From the NCBI GenBank assembly GCA_963682025.1, contig OY821519.1, forward strand, positions 140,721,429 through 140,785,428: a stretch of DNA of 64,000 bases. Direction: 5' to 3'. Both the position numbers and the translations under genes were made by a program. Each line of letters begins with the position of its first letter. Position 1 is the stretch's first letter. The notes beneath the pieces are model-generated. The model was given only the letters and a program-made list of their open reading frames with translations, made no database searches and was not told the DNA's origin. This DNA is from Cordilura impudica. Taxonomy: Eukaryota; Arthropoda; Insecta; Diptera; Scathophagidae. Positions 1 to 10,619 of the stretch are shown in pieces.

Positions 1-60
1 TAAACACTATTACTAACTCAATTCTCTCGATGGCCACCACTGGTTTAGGGCTTAAATTGG
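1..60. repeat. Partial copy of a short repeat also found at 57.69 kb
   Basis: About 45 bases here match 57690-57735 almost base for base. The second locus also carries an inverted, shortened version (57740-57780), so the unit looks like a small terminal-inverted-repeat element truncated by the window edge. Nothing else is recognised in 61-326. Confidence 0.5.
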
Positions 61-624
61 GAAAGCGTTTTGCTTTTCACTTTAAGCAAATATTCCTCCA
101 ATTTTTCTTTTGAAAATGAATTAAGCTTTTTACACGCACGCCTTTAAGTGGCTGATACACGACATCAAAAATTTTAAGGGCACTATACACTTGTCAACCG
201 CTTGACATCAAGCATCGCGTATGTGTGCTTCACGTTAGGCTATACATTTGCTGTACGACCTGTACAGCATTCATTTTACTTTGAAGTGTCAACAGCGGGA
301 GAAACAAAATAGAAAAAAATTTAAAGTGTTCATTTTAATTCAATTTTTCAATTATATATTCTTCCTTTATTTACATATTTTAACAAATTTGATATTTACA
401 TATGAGATCTTATCTTTACATATAGATATTGCAACAAATAATATATAGGATCTAAAGATATTAAATAGTTTTTATATTATTTTTTAATGATTTTTAAAGG
501 AAAATGGGAAATGATTTAATAAATTCAAATACTATCTGAATATTTATGTGCTTATAGGAGGTTTATTAGAAATAATAGACCTCTATAAGCACATAATTTT
601 CAATTTGGTGATTTCTTTTTAATT

Positions 625-3294
625 TTACGTTAATTCTCTACATTCTCTTATCAGTGGGTAAGAGGAATTTTCAATTTTGGCAAAGTAATTGTTATTAATC
701 CTTGTTATGAAATCGATAATTTTTTCATAACCTGTTTCTTCATGAAGAAGATTTGTAGGATACCTCCAGGGCTTTTTATTTATCATTTTAAGACATTTGT
801 TTTGTATAATTTGTAAGCGTTTTAGGTGGCAGTTGGCAGCGTCACTCCAAATAGGACACGCGTATGTTAATATCGGCCTTATAACACTTTTGAAGAGTAG
901 ATGTTTGTTTTTGGGGTTTAGAAATTACCTTTTATTTAGTAGTGGCCATAATGCTTTAAATGATTTTATAGCTTTTTGACACGTAGCCATAATATGTTGT
1001 TTAAAAGTAAGCTTTTTGTCCAAGACAACTCCGAGATATTTGACATGATTAAGTACATTTATGGTATTATTTCCAATATGAAGATGACGTCTTGGCAGTC
1101 TTTTGGGAGATTTGTAAAACGGAAAAATAATTGCTTGGGTCTTGTTTGGATTAATTTTGATTTTCCATTTGTGAAAATATTTACTGCAATTTACAAGTCC
1201 CTTTTCCATTTTCTTCAGGAGTGCACTTGTAAGTTTGTTTGAAGAAATTAACGCAGTATCATCTGCGTAATAAGCAATTTTCATATATTTCGGGACTTTA
1301 AAATCGGATGTATATATCGAGTAGAGCAATGGCGACAAGACTGATCCTTGAGGTAACCCTGTGGTGATGGTTTTTGGAGATGATGTTTCATTATTAATCG
1401 CAACTTTAAAGCTTCTGCCGTGAATGAAATCTGAAATAAGTTTGCATAAATATTTTGGTATATTTGCATCAAGAAGTTTAAATACTAGGCCATTATGCCA
1501 AACGGTGTCAAACGCTTTTTCGATATCCAACAATATTAGACCCATTGAACGTTTATTGTTTTTATTGCTGATTATTTGATTTTTAATTCTGTTTATTTGG
1601 TGAGTAGTGCTATGTCCTTTTTTAAATCCAAATTGTTCTTTAGCAACAATAGAATTGGTCGTTACAAATTCACTAAGACGAGAATGTAGAATTTTTTCAA
1701 ATATTTTACCAAAGTTACTTAATAGACTGATAGGTCTGTAGCTGTTTGGATTATTTTTTGGCTTGCTAGGTTTGTTAATAGCTATAACCTTAGCATTTTT
1801 GAAATGGTTTGGGAAATAGTTGAGTTTGATGCAGCTGTTAAATATTATAACCAGTAATTTTAGAGCTTTGAGTGGTAGTTTCTTTAAGAGCAGGTTGGGA
1901 ACATTGTCAAAACCAGGGGATTTTGAGGGTTTTATTGATGAGATAATATTCATTACTTCTTCAAGAGATGTATAAATTGCAGATTCAGAACTGGGATTTT
2001 CCTTCTTAAAATTATTTACTGTTGTATTTATAAGTGTATCTGCCGAGTGGTTATAGTTCGAAGTGAGGTTATTTGCTTGGACAAATGTATTTGCCAGGAC
2101 TTCAGCCTTGTCCCTATCAGATGTTATTTTTGTATTTCCAACTTTGATGTGAGCGATTTGATTTTTTCCTTTTCCTCGCAAGTTCCTGCTTATTTTCCAA
2201 AATGATTTATCACCTGGTTTTAAATTGGATAATAATTGACACCATTTCTTATTGCGTTCCGAATTAATACTTTTATCAATCATGTTGCTTAGAAACTTAG
2301 TTCATTGATTATAAAAAGTTTGCTCGGCTATATTTGAAGATCGTTGGCTTTTTCTTTTAAAGCTTCTTCTTAGTTTAATATATTTCACAGTACTTTCTGG
2401 TAATGTGTAATTATTTTGTTGGGTTATTTTAGGTGTAGACGCATCCCTTGCTTCGAAGACTACATTTATAAATTTTTGTATTTCCTGATCAATTACTACC
2501 TTGTTATTGTATATATCCGAATTTAACGTGATTTTATTTTCTAAAAAATTCATATAAATGTTCCAGTTGGTTGCACTATAATCATAATAGTTGAGGTCAA
2601 CCTGCGAGGCCACTGATCTTTTAAGTGTACACATAATGGGGCGATGGTCTGGTGGTATTTCGTAATCCATTGTCTTTACGTCTATATTTAAAGCGGTATT
2701 GCTTAAAATAATATCGACTGTGGATGCTTCTCGATTGTGTTGATGGGGGAATAGGGTTGGACTATTAGGATAGTGTATAAAAAAATTGCTTGATTGCTGT
2801 AGATTGTTGAGTGCGATTCCTGCAGTATTATTTGAACGGCAATTCCAAGAGCAATGTTTGGCATTTAGGTCACCTAAAACTATGTATTCTTTGGTGGAAG
2901 GTGTTAGGTTCAAGATATCAGCACAGAAGTTATGGGTATATCTTGGTGAATATAACGAAGATACAACAATAGGTCTATTATTTATAATAACTTCAATTGA
3001 GATGTTTTTGATTGATGAAGTGTTTGATATAAAGAGGATTTTATGAGCGACAGATTTATGAATTAACAGAGCTACTCCTTCTCCTCTAGCATCTGTTCTG
3101 TCACTTCTATATAAATAATAATTTTTAAAATAGGGTCTATGATTTTCTGAAAAAAATGTTTCATTCAAAGACGCTATTTTAATATTTTCTCTTTCAATTA
3201 GTATTTCAAATTGTTTTAATTTAGAAAAGTTTGAAATGCCATTAGCATTCAAGTGAAGCATTTTGAATTCGTTTAAATTATTAGTATAATCCAT
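625..3294 (-). pseudogene. LINE-A1 ORF2: APE endonuclease plus reverse transcriptase, two in-frame stops
   Basis: The endonuclease part (3294-2305) shows the family residues: NANG, NETF, GDLNAKH and DHRPI. It ends at an in-frame TGA (2302-2304). Six codons later the same frame resumes (ATG at 2283) into the RT domain, with YRPISLLSN, the motif A region LDIEKAFD, GLPQGSVLSPLL and the catalytic YADD. The identical TGA is in copy 2, so it predates both insertions. A second stop at 925-927 is private: copy 2 has a Ser codon there. Beyond it the frame continues to a TAA at 625-627. A trans-acting or readthrough-dependent source is possible, but this copy looks inactive. Confidence 0.85.
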
Positions 3295-4441
3295 GGGCGT
3301 ATTTTACCATTGACATTACAACTTTGATTTGTTGTACTTTTGAAGTGCACCTATGCAAATCATCCATAGCTGTAGTGAAAATATCAAAAAGCTCATCAAT
3401 GCTAAATAAATCGTTGTTTGTTTTCAGCTGATTAGCATATGTAGCTTTGCTGTTATTATTGATGTTATTGTTACAATTTGTGTTGTTGTTACTTAAATTT
3501 GGGAAATCAACCTTTGATTGAAATGAAATATTTTGTTGTTGCCTGCTGTTATGATTTTTGGAAGTTACTCTTGTTCTAGTTTCCAAATAGAGAGAACGTA
3601 ACGGACAGTTGATGTCGTTTGCAGAGTGATCAGTTCTCTCTTTTCCATGTTTTTTACAATTAAAGCATGTAAAAACAGCTGGTCTTTTTTCATTTGTGTT
3701 AAACGGACACACACTTGTATGATGTTGTTCTGCACATATCATACACGCAGCACTACGATGACAATGTTCTCCGCCATGGCCATACATTAAGCAGTTCCAG
3801 CATTGAGTTGGTTTATTTCTGGATCTAGATTTGTATTTTTTCCAAGAAATTATGATATTTGAAATTGTCCTTACATTTTTTAAGGCAGTAGGGTTAAAAT
3901 TTTTACGAACAAATTGAACTTTGTAAACAGCATTGTTGTTCGAACTGAATTTGGTGACTATTTCAGCCACCGAAGAAGGCGATAGGTTGTAGTTTTTTAA
4001 CTCTTCGGTGATGTCCTCAGAGTTTATGCGGGGTAAACCGTGTAGAAAGGTTGTGTATAACCTATTATCTTTGGAGCCATATGAATGAAACTCCATTTTA
4101 CTCTCTTTATGAATTTGCTTATAGCATTCGTACAATTCTTTAGTTGGTGCAAAAATTTTGGTACCAATTGAAGTACGTTTGAAAATACAATCTTTACCTA
4201 GTAGTTTTCGTATTTCTGCAAATGAGGCGTTGGCTTCTACAACTATAGGTGGAGGTTTGCGTTGTTTAATATCACTAATATTTGATGCAGGAGTTACGTC
4301 CATATCATTGAGGCCAGCAAGCAGGCTAAATCTGTTGCTGGAAGTTGACGCGATGTTCGGGTTAACAAAACCCGGAGGAAGTTTTGTCATCTTCTTGTTC
4401 ACAAGCTTTCTTTTTGATGAAGATTTGGCCCCTCGGGCCAT
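3281..4441 (-). CDS. LINE-A1 ORF1, Gag-like nucleic-acid-binding protein
   Basis: This is the RNA-binding ORF1 protein of a Jockey-group LINE, which coats element RNA. The open frame extends up to an ATG at 4483. The internal ATG at 4441 (MARGAKSSSKRK) is preferred, because copy 2 has an in-frame stop just before the equivalent ATG at 29785. Counting from 4483, three zinc knuckles lie at residues 228-241 (CWNC...H...C), 247-259 (CMIC...) and 273-293 (CFNC...). An RRM-like segment precedes them and an Asn-rich stretch follows. The ORF1 stop overlaps the ORF2 ATG by 14 nt in another frame, suggesting coupled translation. The frame is intact. Confidence 0.88.
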   Translation of the reverse strand: MARGAKSSSKRKLVNKKMTKLPPGFVNPNIASTSSNRFSLLAGLNDMDVTPASNISDIKQRKPPPIVVEANASFAEIRKLLGKDCIFKRTSIGTKIFAPTKELYECYKQIHKESKMEFHSYGSKDNRLYTTFLHGLPRINSEDITEELKNYNLSPSSVAEIVTKFSSNNNAVYKVQFVRKNFNPTALKNVRTISNIIISWKKYKSRSRNKPTQCWNCLMYGHGGEHCHRSAACMICAEQHHTSVCPFNTNEKRPAVFTCFNCKKHGKERTDHSANDINCPLRSLYLETRTRVTSKNHNSRQQQNISFQSKVDFPNLSNNNTNCNNNINNNSKATYANQLKTNNDLFSIDELFDIFTTAMDDLHRCTSKVQQIKVVMSMVKYAHGLY

Positions 4442-4630
4442 CGCTAAATTTTTATTCCTGTTATAAGCTGGATTGTCTACCACGTGAGTTCAAATGAGAT
4501 CAAGAATAGGCAATTGCAAAAACAAAAATTTACACTTGTTAATTTTAAATAGTTGTACTCTAAGCACTTTAATTATTTACACGACCGTTCGTAAAGAGAA
4601 TTAGATTCGAACTGTGTTGTTCATTTTAAT

Positions 4631-5192
4631 GTGATTTCAGACTTATTTGCTTTTTAATAAATAAAATTTATTATATAGGCCAAGTTTCCTAACGTTTTAT
4701 TCAGAAAAGAATTAATTAAAAAAATTACTTTTTTCATCCGACACTTTTAGCGTCCGTTCTGTTTGAAATCTCGTTTTAAGTGTGTACGTGCTTGATGAGA
4801 AAATACAATACATTCATCAAAATCTCTCATCCAGCATGCTAATAATCTAAAGTTTTTGATTTTCCATCCAGCATCGTCGGTGTCACACATCTCAACAAAT
4901 TTTCACGAATACCACCATAAAGCTGTATGGGAATTTGATAAGTGTATAGTGCGCTTAAAGCGCACAGTTTACAGTTTCGCATAGCTTTCAAGCATTTAAA
5001 ATATATGTACATATATAAAAAACATTGTAAAGCTTTAATACTTTTGAAAGCTTTTTGCTGAATTCAAATTCATTCTTCAATATGAATGTGTTCATTGAGT
5101 TCATTTCATACGCAAACAAAATAAAATAGAAAATATGTAGTTTCATATTATATCTTCAACGGTGGTTGTTTTTCTGTAGTCCGTAAAAAACA
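4631..5192. other. Region upstream of the MADF gene
   Basis: No coding potential was recognised. It should hold the promoter and 5' UTR of the MADF gene starting at 5193, but no TATA or initiator element could be assigned with confidence. The segment is AT-rich with several short internal repeats. Confidence 0.4.
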
Positions 5193-7956
5193 ATGTCATT
5201 GAACGAACAAACTTCTGCCGTAACGCAGCAACAATTGCAAATAAAAGATCGCCGTATACTTTTGATACGTAATGTTAGTAAACATCCTTATTTATACAAA
5301 AACGAATTTTTACGTACACCATTCCTGCAACGTCACGAGAAACAACAAATATGGGATAAAATTGCTGTAGAGTCGGGATTTGAAAAGAGTAAGTGGAAGA
5401 AACAACACGATCAGTTTCCTCACCAAGGAAACTTTCATTGAAAGGAAAAATTAACTATAATGCGGCCTACACACGAGGCAACCGGTTGAAGCAATGCTTG
5501 TATCAACAATGATATACACGTAGCAACGGCTGCCTCAATTAGCCAGAAATATCATAAAGTTTTGATATTTTTCGTTGGTTGAGGCAACCGTTGCTACGTG
5601 TATATCATTGTTGATACAACCATTCCTTCAACCGGTTGCCTCGTGTGTAGGCCGCATAAAACTATGTATATACAGTGTTGTGCAAAAAAAGAAACCAAAA
5701 TTCTATCGACAATTTTTGTATTTAAAGCATGTTGTTTTTTTTTTATACTATATTAGAAATAAAAAGACAAAACTAAATTTGCAAACAAAAAGAACCGTTT
5801 TAATTTTTTTTTGCAAAAAACTCAAAATGGCACTATTTCAGTTGTGCAAAACAAAAGCAACATTTAATATTCAATATTTAGTGAAGAATCTGTTGTTTTT
5901 TATAACTTCGCAGCATCTACGTGGTATTTCCAATTTCCAGCTCTTCTCTTAAAGGCTGTGTAGATGTGTAAGCCAAAGCAGCTGCTCGCTGCTTTAAAAT
6001 GTTAAATAACTTCTCAATTGGAAATGAATCAGGTAAATGGGCCCGGTAATCAAGTATTTGAACCCCATTTTAAACGAGCCACTCTTTTTACCAGCTTCGA
6101 AGTATGTTTCGGGTCGTGTCGTCTTGAAATATCCAACGAAAAGGGGTCTCCCAATCAGAGTGTGCCATCATAACATTTGCAAGAATGTATATATTTAAAT
6201 TGTCAATTAGTCCTTCGATTTTGTGGAAGGGTTCAATGTCACAACCACAGAAGCATGGCAAATCATAATTGATCCGTCGGCATGCTTTACATTTGGCTTG
6301 GGTTTAAGCGTTTAAGCATTCCGTCAGAGTTAAACAAAATAACTTTGGCCTCATCGCTAAATAAAACAGTTTTCCATTTTTCAGGCATCCAGTTTTGATA
6401 TTTTCGTGCAAAATGAAGCCTACAAATATTGATATGCAAATAATTTCAGCGAAATAGAATTGAAATAAATAACTTCTACCTTTTTGCCAAATGTTTCTTA
6501 GTGAGCGGTGTTTTTTTTTTGCTGGCCTGAAGCTTCGGAAACCTGCTTCTAATGTTCGTCGATAAACGATACCTGAATATATATTTAAATTTAATTTATT
6601 TCAAATAGTTTTTGTTGATTTAAATGGATATTTCTGTAAGTTGTAGAGACAATCCAAGTTGTTTCTTTCTTAAAGTTCTCTTGTTTTGCACAACTGAAAT
6701 AGTGCCATTTTGCAAAAAAAAAAATAAATCGGTTCTATTTGTTTACAACTTTAGTTTTGTCTTTTTATTTGGAATATTATAGAGAGTAAGAAATAATAAA
6801 GATTTTGGAAAAATAACAACATGCTTAAAATACAAAAAAAGTCAATAGTGATTTTTGTTGCTTCTGTTCTGCACAACACTTTATATATATATATATATAT
6901 GTTCCCGTCGTTCCTATAAGTAATATTATTGAACTATTTATAAAGCCATATATCTGCAAAATAGTTAACAATATTTTATGAGAGTTATTTTCCATGCGAA
7001 CAACTAAGAAGGAGACATTCACCCTTATCGCAGAACACTTTATTTGAATTCTTCTTTTGTATGCTAGGAAATAGTAATTACCACCTACGTAACTTAATAC
7101 AGGTAATTACTATTTTCAGACTGCTAGATAAATTTATAAGTTTCCAATATATTTCAAAAACTATGTGTCCCTAATCCCAAATTTCTATGTAAACGAAATA
7201 ACAAACATATAAACCCTCACCTCAATTGTCATAGATCTTTAAATCTGTTGTATGAAATTGGTGTATTCCATTACACACCAGATTTTGTAGTGTAGTAACA
7301 CTTTTTTTTTTTTTTAATTCATACAAATAAAATTTGGAAAGTTTTATAAAACGGATTTAAATTTTTAAATTACCAGCATATTATAAATTTTAATAACTAC
7401 TTTTTCTTTTTATTTATTTTTAGCTGAAGATGCCAAATGTAAATGGCGTTCATTAATCAATTATTTGCGCCAACATTTAGATTGTGTAGCTCAAAAGAAA
7501 GTAAGGCGTTACATACCAAATACTCAGAATCCTGATGATAAATATGTACAATTGACCGATTGGTCCTTTTATCAGGAATTAGAATTTGTTGTACCATATG
7601 TAAAATATGCTGCAAGCAAACAAAACAACGGTGGACATCATTTAGACATAACACCAAACGAAATTGATTTGATACTAGAAGGTATAGAAGAGGGAGTTGA
7701 TGAATATGACAACAATAACCAAGAACTGGAGACTGGGATTCAGAAGGAAAACTCTAAAGATACCGAAGAGAACAATATAGAAACTGAGGAATTTCTTAGG
7801 GCAGAAACTAATGACGATGAATTGTCGGAGGGTGAGGAAATTTTAAAAGAATATTTTGAAAATATGTTAAAATCTACTTTAAAATTACCACGATTTCATC
7901 AAAATAGAGTGAAGCAAAAACTAATGGATACGATTAATGATCAAAAAATTAATTAA
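5193..7956 (+). CDS. MADF-domain (probable MADF-BESS) protein; exons 5193-5388 and 7424-7956
   Basis: Predicted 242-residue nuclear regulator. Exon 1 ends at a GTAAGT donor (5389) with one base left over, and exon 2 begins after TTTTTAG (7421-7423) with the two bases that complete a Thr codon, so phase agrees. The N-terminal MADF domain (about residues 22-85) has LIRNVSKHPYLY, QQIWDKIA and, across the junction, KCKWRSLINYLRQHL. These are hallmarks of the Myb/SANT-like MADF fold, which binds DNA. An acidic linker is followed by a C-terminal segment (LKLPRFHQNRVKQKLMDTI) resembling the BESS protein-interaction motif. Reading past the donor hits a stop at 5441, so splicing is needed. The intron holds two DNA transposons. 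The gene is convergent with rad50. Family call strong, exact orthologue unknown. Confidence 0.85.
5461..5656. mobile_element. PIF/Harbinger-type MITE, 196 bp, in the MADF intron
   Basis: A near-perfect foldback with arms of about 85 bases (starting tgcggcctacacac and ending with its reverse complement). It is bounded by TAA on both sides (5458-5460 and 5657-5659), the 3-bp TWA target duplication of PIF/Harbinger elements. The centre contains agaaatatca...tgatattt, which also occurs at 59.23 kb beside a Harbinger transposase remnant. Confidence 0.85.
5673..6881 (-). mobile_element. Tc1/mariner-like element with long terminal inverted repeats
   Basis: The ends read cagtgttgtgcaaaa (left) and its approximate complement (right) next to TA dinucleotides, as expected for Tc1/mariner. 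The inverted repeats extend about 180-200 bases, including a shared stretch around 5828-5860 and 6675-6710. A broken transposase lies between them on the minus strand. The element sits in the MADF gene intron. Confidence 0.8.
5935..6580 (-). pseudogene. Decayed Tc1-like transposase
   Basis: Translating the minus strand gives recognisable Tc1 transposase pieces broken by stops and frameshifts. These include WKTVLFSDEAKV (the second catalytic Asp region) and, further on, RVARLKWG followed by a segment resembling the final DxxPIE region. No uninterrupted reading frame remains, so the copy cannot move itself. The boundaries are approximate. Confidence 0.7.
6882..7423. other. Remainder of the MADF gene intron
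   Basis: AT-rich intron sequence with a short TA run after the Tc1 element and a T-rich stretch before the acceptor at 7421-7423. No gene was seen. Small open frames here have no recognisable similarity. Confidence 0.6.
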
Positions 7957-8089
7957 AAATCTTACCTTCCAAAAAGATGAGTAACTGTTCTTTTTTTTAT
8001 TTGAACTTATTTTGAAATTATTCCAAAATTATTTTGAAAATAAAATAAAATACTTTATTATGGAACGTTAACAGCTTATGGGAATACAT
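7957..8089. terminator. Shared 3' region of the convergent MADF and rad50 genes
   Basis: Only 133 bases separate the two stop codons. An AATAAA-type run on the plus strand (about 8039-8050) can serve the MADF transcript. The rad50 3' UTR must run leftward through the same bases, so the two transcripts may overlap in antisense. Confidence 0.5.
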
Positions 8090-9031
8090 CTAAGCCACTT
8101 CAACACGGCGTATAACGGATTTACATTCATCATTGCGAAATACACGGTGATAACTATTAATTTTACCCAATGTAGAAATAAATTCTTCATCGTGAGTAAT
8201 TATAATTAACATAAAATTCGATTGAGACTGACGATCTTCTACAATACGATTAAGAGCATCACATAACGACAATATATTCATGCGATCCAAATTTGTGGTT
8301 GGTTCGTCCAAGGCTAGCACACCACAATTACTGCTAAAAGTCTCAGCTAATGCCATGCGTATAATGAGAGAAGCCAACACTCTTTGACCAGCACTACAGC
8401 GACCTCTCATTTCGATTTCGGAATTATTTTTCGATTGTATAACACGATACTTATAGCTGCGACGTTTATCCATCGATGAGGCAGCATCCTTTTCCTCTTC
8501 CGTTTGTATTTGTATATAATCGATGTCATTGCCACGATAAATGAGACGCCAATATTCACGTATTAAACGATTGATTTCTTGCATCTTTTCTGTATGGAAC
8601 TGCATGAGAGCCCATTCTAAGGCTACGCGATGTTGACCTAAATCATTGACAACTTTACGTGTCAATTCAACTTCATAAAAGTTACGTCGGTAATTCATGA
8701 GAGAATCACGGTATTTGGGTTCGGCCAATTCCTTTTCCAACTTTCCGATTTGATGTTTTACTTCACCACGTTGACCCAGTAACTCACCTTTGCGTACAGT
8801 AATCGATTCACGTTGAGCCGTTAACTGGGCTTTTTCTTTGGAAACATTAGAGAAATCTAATTTTCCCAATTGTTGGGAGAGATCTTCATATTTAACATTT
8901 AAATCATCAGCTTTTTCTTCTAATATTTTTAAGTCACGATTATCTTTAAGATCACGATCGACAGATTCATGATTAGCAATTTCAAGCTTTATGGCCTCAA
9001 GTTTTTCGATAAGTTCTGAAATATTTTGAGA
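8090..9031 (-). CDS. RAD50 exon 8: C-terminal coiled coil and ABC ATPase half
   Basis: Last coding exon of rad50, encoding residues 998-1310. It begins in phase 0 after an ...TTTCAG acceptor (9032-9033) and ends at a stop at 8090-8092. It supplies the returning arm of the coiled coil and the C-terminal nucleotide-binding lobe. The ABC signature is RCSAGQRVLASL (SAGQ at about residues 1210-1213), Walker B is VLALDEP (Asp1239-Glu1240), the D-loop is TTNLD and the H-loop is ITHDEEF (His1277). The lobe pairs with the N-terminal lobe from exons 1-2 to form the ATPase head. All expected catalytic residues are present, arguing for a functional gene despite the 34.8-kb intron before it. Confidence 0.97.
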   Translation of the reverse strand, partial: SQNISELIEKLEAIKLEIANHESVDRDLKDNRDLKILEEKADDLNVKYEDLSQQLGKLDFSNVSKEKAQLTAQRESITVRKGELLGQRGEVKHQIGKLEKELAEPKYRDSLMNYRRNFYEVELTRKVVNDLGQHRVALEWALMQFHTEKMQEINRLIREYWRLIYRGNDIDYIQIQTEEEKDAASSMDKRRSYKYRVIQSKNNSEIEMRGRCSAGQRVLASLIIRMALAETFSSNCGVLALDEPTTNLDRMNILSLCDALNRIVEDRQSQSNFMLIIITHDEEFISTLGKINSYHRVFRNDECKSVIRRVEVA

Positions 9032-9569
9032 CTGAAAGAGAAAAGACAGGGTTAATATATAAAAAAAAAACTATTTATTTGAAAACAATCTTATGTTTAC
9101 GCCCTACAACTCTATCATATTGAAGATATAAAATTGATATCTCCTAACGAATTCCCTGGTAAATCGTTTTTTTTTTTTCAATTTTACTTAACTCATAAAA
9201 AGAAATATTTGCATGCATGCAGCTACAAATTTGTAAGTTTATTGTAAAATGTATCCCTGAATGTCGTGAATGTCATTTTTAGTGCCGATACGTTAGCTTT
9301 GTCTATACTTTTCGTGCGGTTATCTTTCCATTTTATTTTGTTATCAAAGATTAATTCTAACAAGTTAATTCACTTCGACAAGCTTAGGGCTGTGTATCAT
9401 ACATCCGGTAGTCAAATTCTTATTATCAACAAAATTAATGCTTTTCGTTATTTGCGAGTTAATTCCCTTTTTTTGTAATAAATTAAGTGAAGAGTCGAAA
9501 TTTCATATCCAAAAAATTTATTATACCTTAAACTTGTGCTGATGTTTGTAACTGTCAAAAATATCTTAC

Positions 9570-9850
9570 CTAGATCACATTTTTTATTTAGCGATGTCCA
9601 TCAATCCGTCTGTCTGTCTGCCTGTGTGCAAATATCGTAATCAAACCAGGAGTCGCAAATATGAATATATTTTGAGCAAATTTTGTATATAAGCTTTTGT
9701 AGACTATAGCACTTTAGCTATTGAAATGAGTGAAAATTGCTTAATATTCATAGTTTTCCCCATGCAAATGACCGTTATGAGGTGAACTTAAATTGTCCTA
9801 AGAACCAAATTATCAAATTATTTTCATTTATTGTTTGTTTAATGGATATT
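9570..9850 (+). repeat. Diverged copy of the terminal-hairpin repeat at 62.4-63.2 kb
   Basis: The segment from the gtctgtctgtctgcctgtg run through the following ATATAAGCTTTT stretch matches 62540-62660 in order, with substitutions. Ends are not preserved. Sequence between 9032 and 9570 shows nothing recognisable. Confidence 0.6.
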
Positions 9851-9979
9851 TACAAAAGTGTATATCATAATGTTTGAGATCATATAATAATAATTATCTA
9901 TAATTGGCATAACGTAATAGTTATTGATTATTGATATTGTTTCTTTATGTAAACATAGAAAATATAATATAACAATATA

Positions 9980-10619
9980 CATTAGGGCGGCTTGATTTTT
10001 TTTTTAAATCGTATAGCAAAAACGTAAACTACATAAAATTCTAAGAAAATTCTCCGAAGAAACCATGTATCTAAAATAAAATCCTAATCCGCGCCTCTCG
10101 ACTTGAAAATTTATATGGCCGCCTTTGCCGAAAAAATAAATGTTAGAAAAAATAGCTTTTTCCAAAAAGAAATCGAATTTTCTGAATAAAATTGTTTAGT
10201 AAGGTAGTTCTTTTGCACTTTATATTTTTTCTACACTCAAAATTTTTTTTCATTAAAAAAAATATTCACCCAAGTAAAAAAGTTTGTATATAATTTTATA
10301 TTTAATATTTTTATAAGGAACATAGATAAAAAAAATTTTCTTTCATAATTTAATAAAAAAGATTGGAAATGCAAAATAAAAAAAATTATGCTCAAAAAAA
10401 TGTTTTCAGTATTTATAAAATAACATTCTTTTGTTTCGATAAACAATTCTTATTTTATAATGGAATTAAAAACAAACTAAAAAAGTGTTTTCACTCACAC
10501 AATATTTTACCAATTTTTCAGTAATTTTTTTGTACAATAAACAATTTTTGTTTCATTAAAACAATTAAGGTCTTTAATACATACAAAGAAGCAATTATAG
10601 AATACTAAGAAAACTTCAG
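9980..10619. other. AT-rich intronic stretch with a possible MITE end
   Basis: It starts with a tagggcggcttgatttttt motif, reminiscent of an abundant fly repeat terminus (inference only). The remainder is poly-A/T-rich and no gene is supported. The open frame at 10237-10446 is a low-complexity artefact. Confidence 0.35.

Larger units (their letters stand above)
340..4617 (-). mobile_element. Full-length Jockey-type non-LTR retrotransposon, copy 1 (LINE-A1)
   Basis: A complete two-ORF LINE reading right to left. It is flanked by the 13-mer tgttcattttaat at 327-339 and 4618-4630, a typical target-primed insertion duplication. The 5' end is near 4617 and the 3' end near 340. The same element recurs in the opposite orientation at 29606-36331, and the two copies align from end to end, including both UTRs. 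ORF1 is Gag-like with zinc knuckles; ORF2 encodes an APE-type endonuclease then a reverse transcriptase. This copy lies between the window start and the MADF gene. Confidence 0.92.

Noticed and set aside
797..1242. Plus-strand open frames over LINE-A1
   Set aside because: They are antisense shadows of the RT coding sequence; the same shadows appear opposite copy 2.
8090..8869. A separate short SMC/ABC gene starting at 8869
   Set aside because: The frame continues upstream to a splice acceptor at 9032 and completes RAD50 in phase; the Met is internal.
10237..10446. Minus-strand open frame of 69 codons
   Set aside because: Low-complexity Phe/Asn/Lys translation of AT-rich DNA with no similarity.
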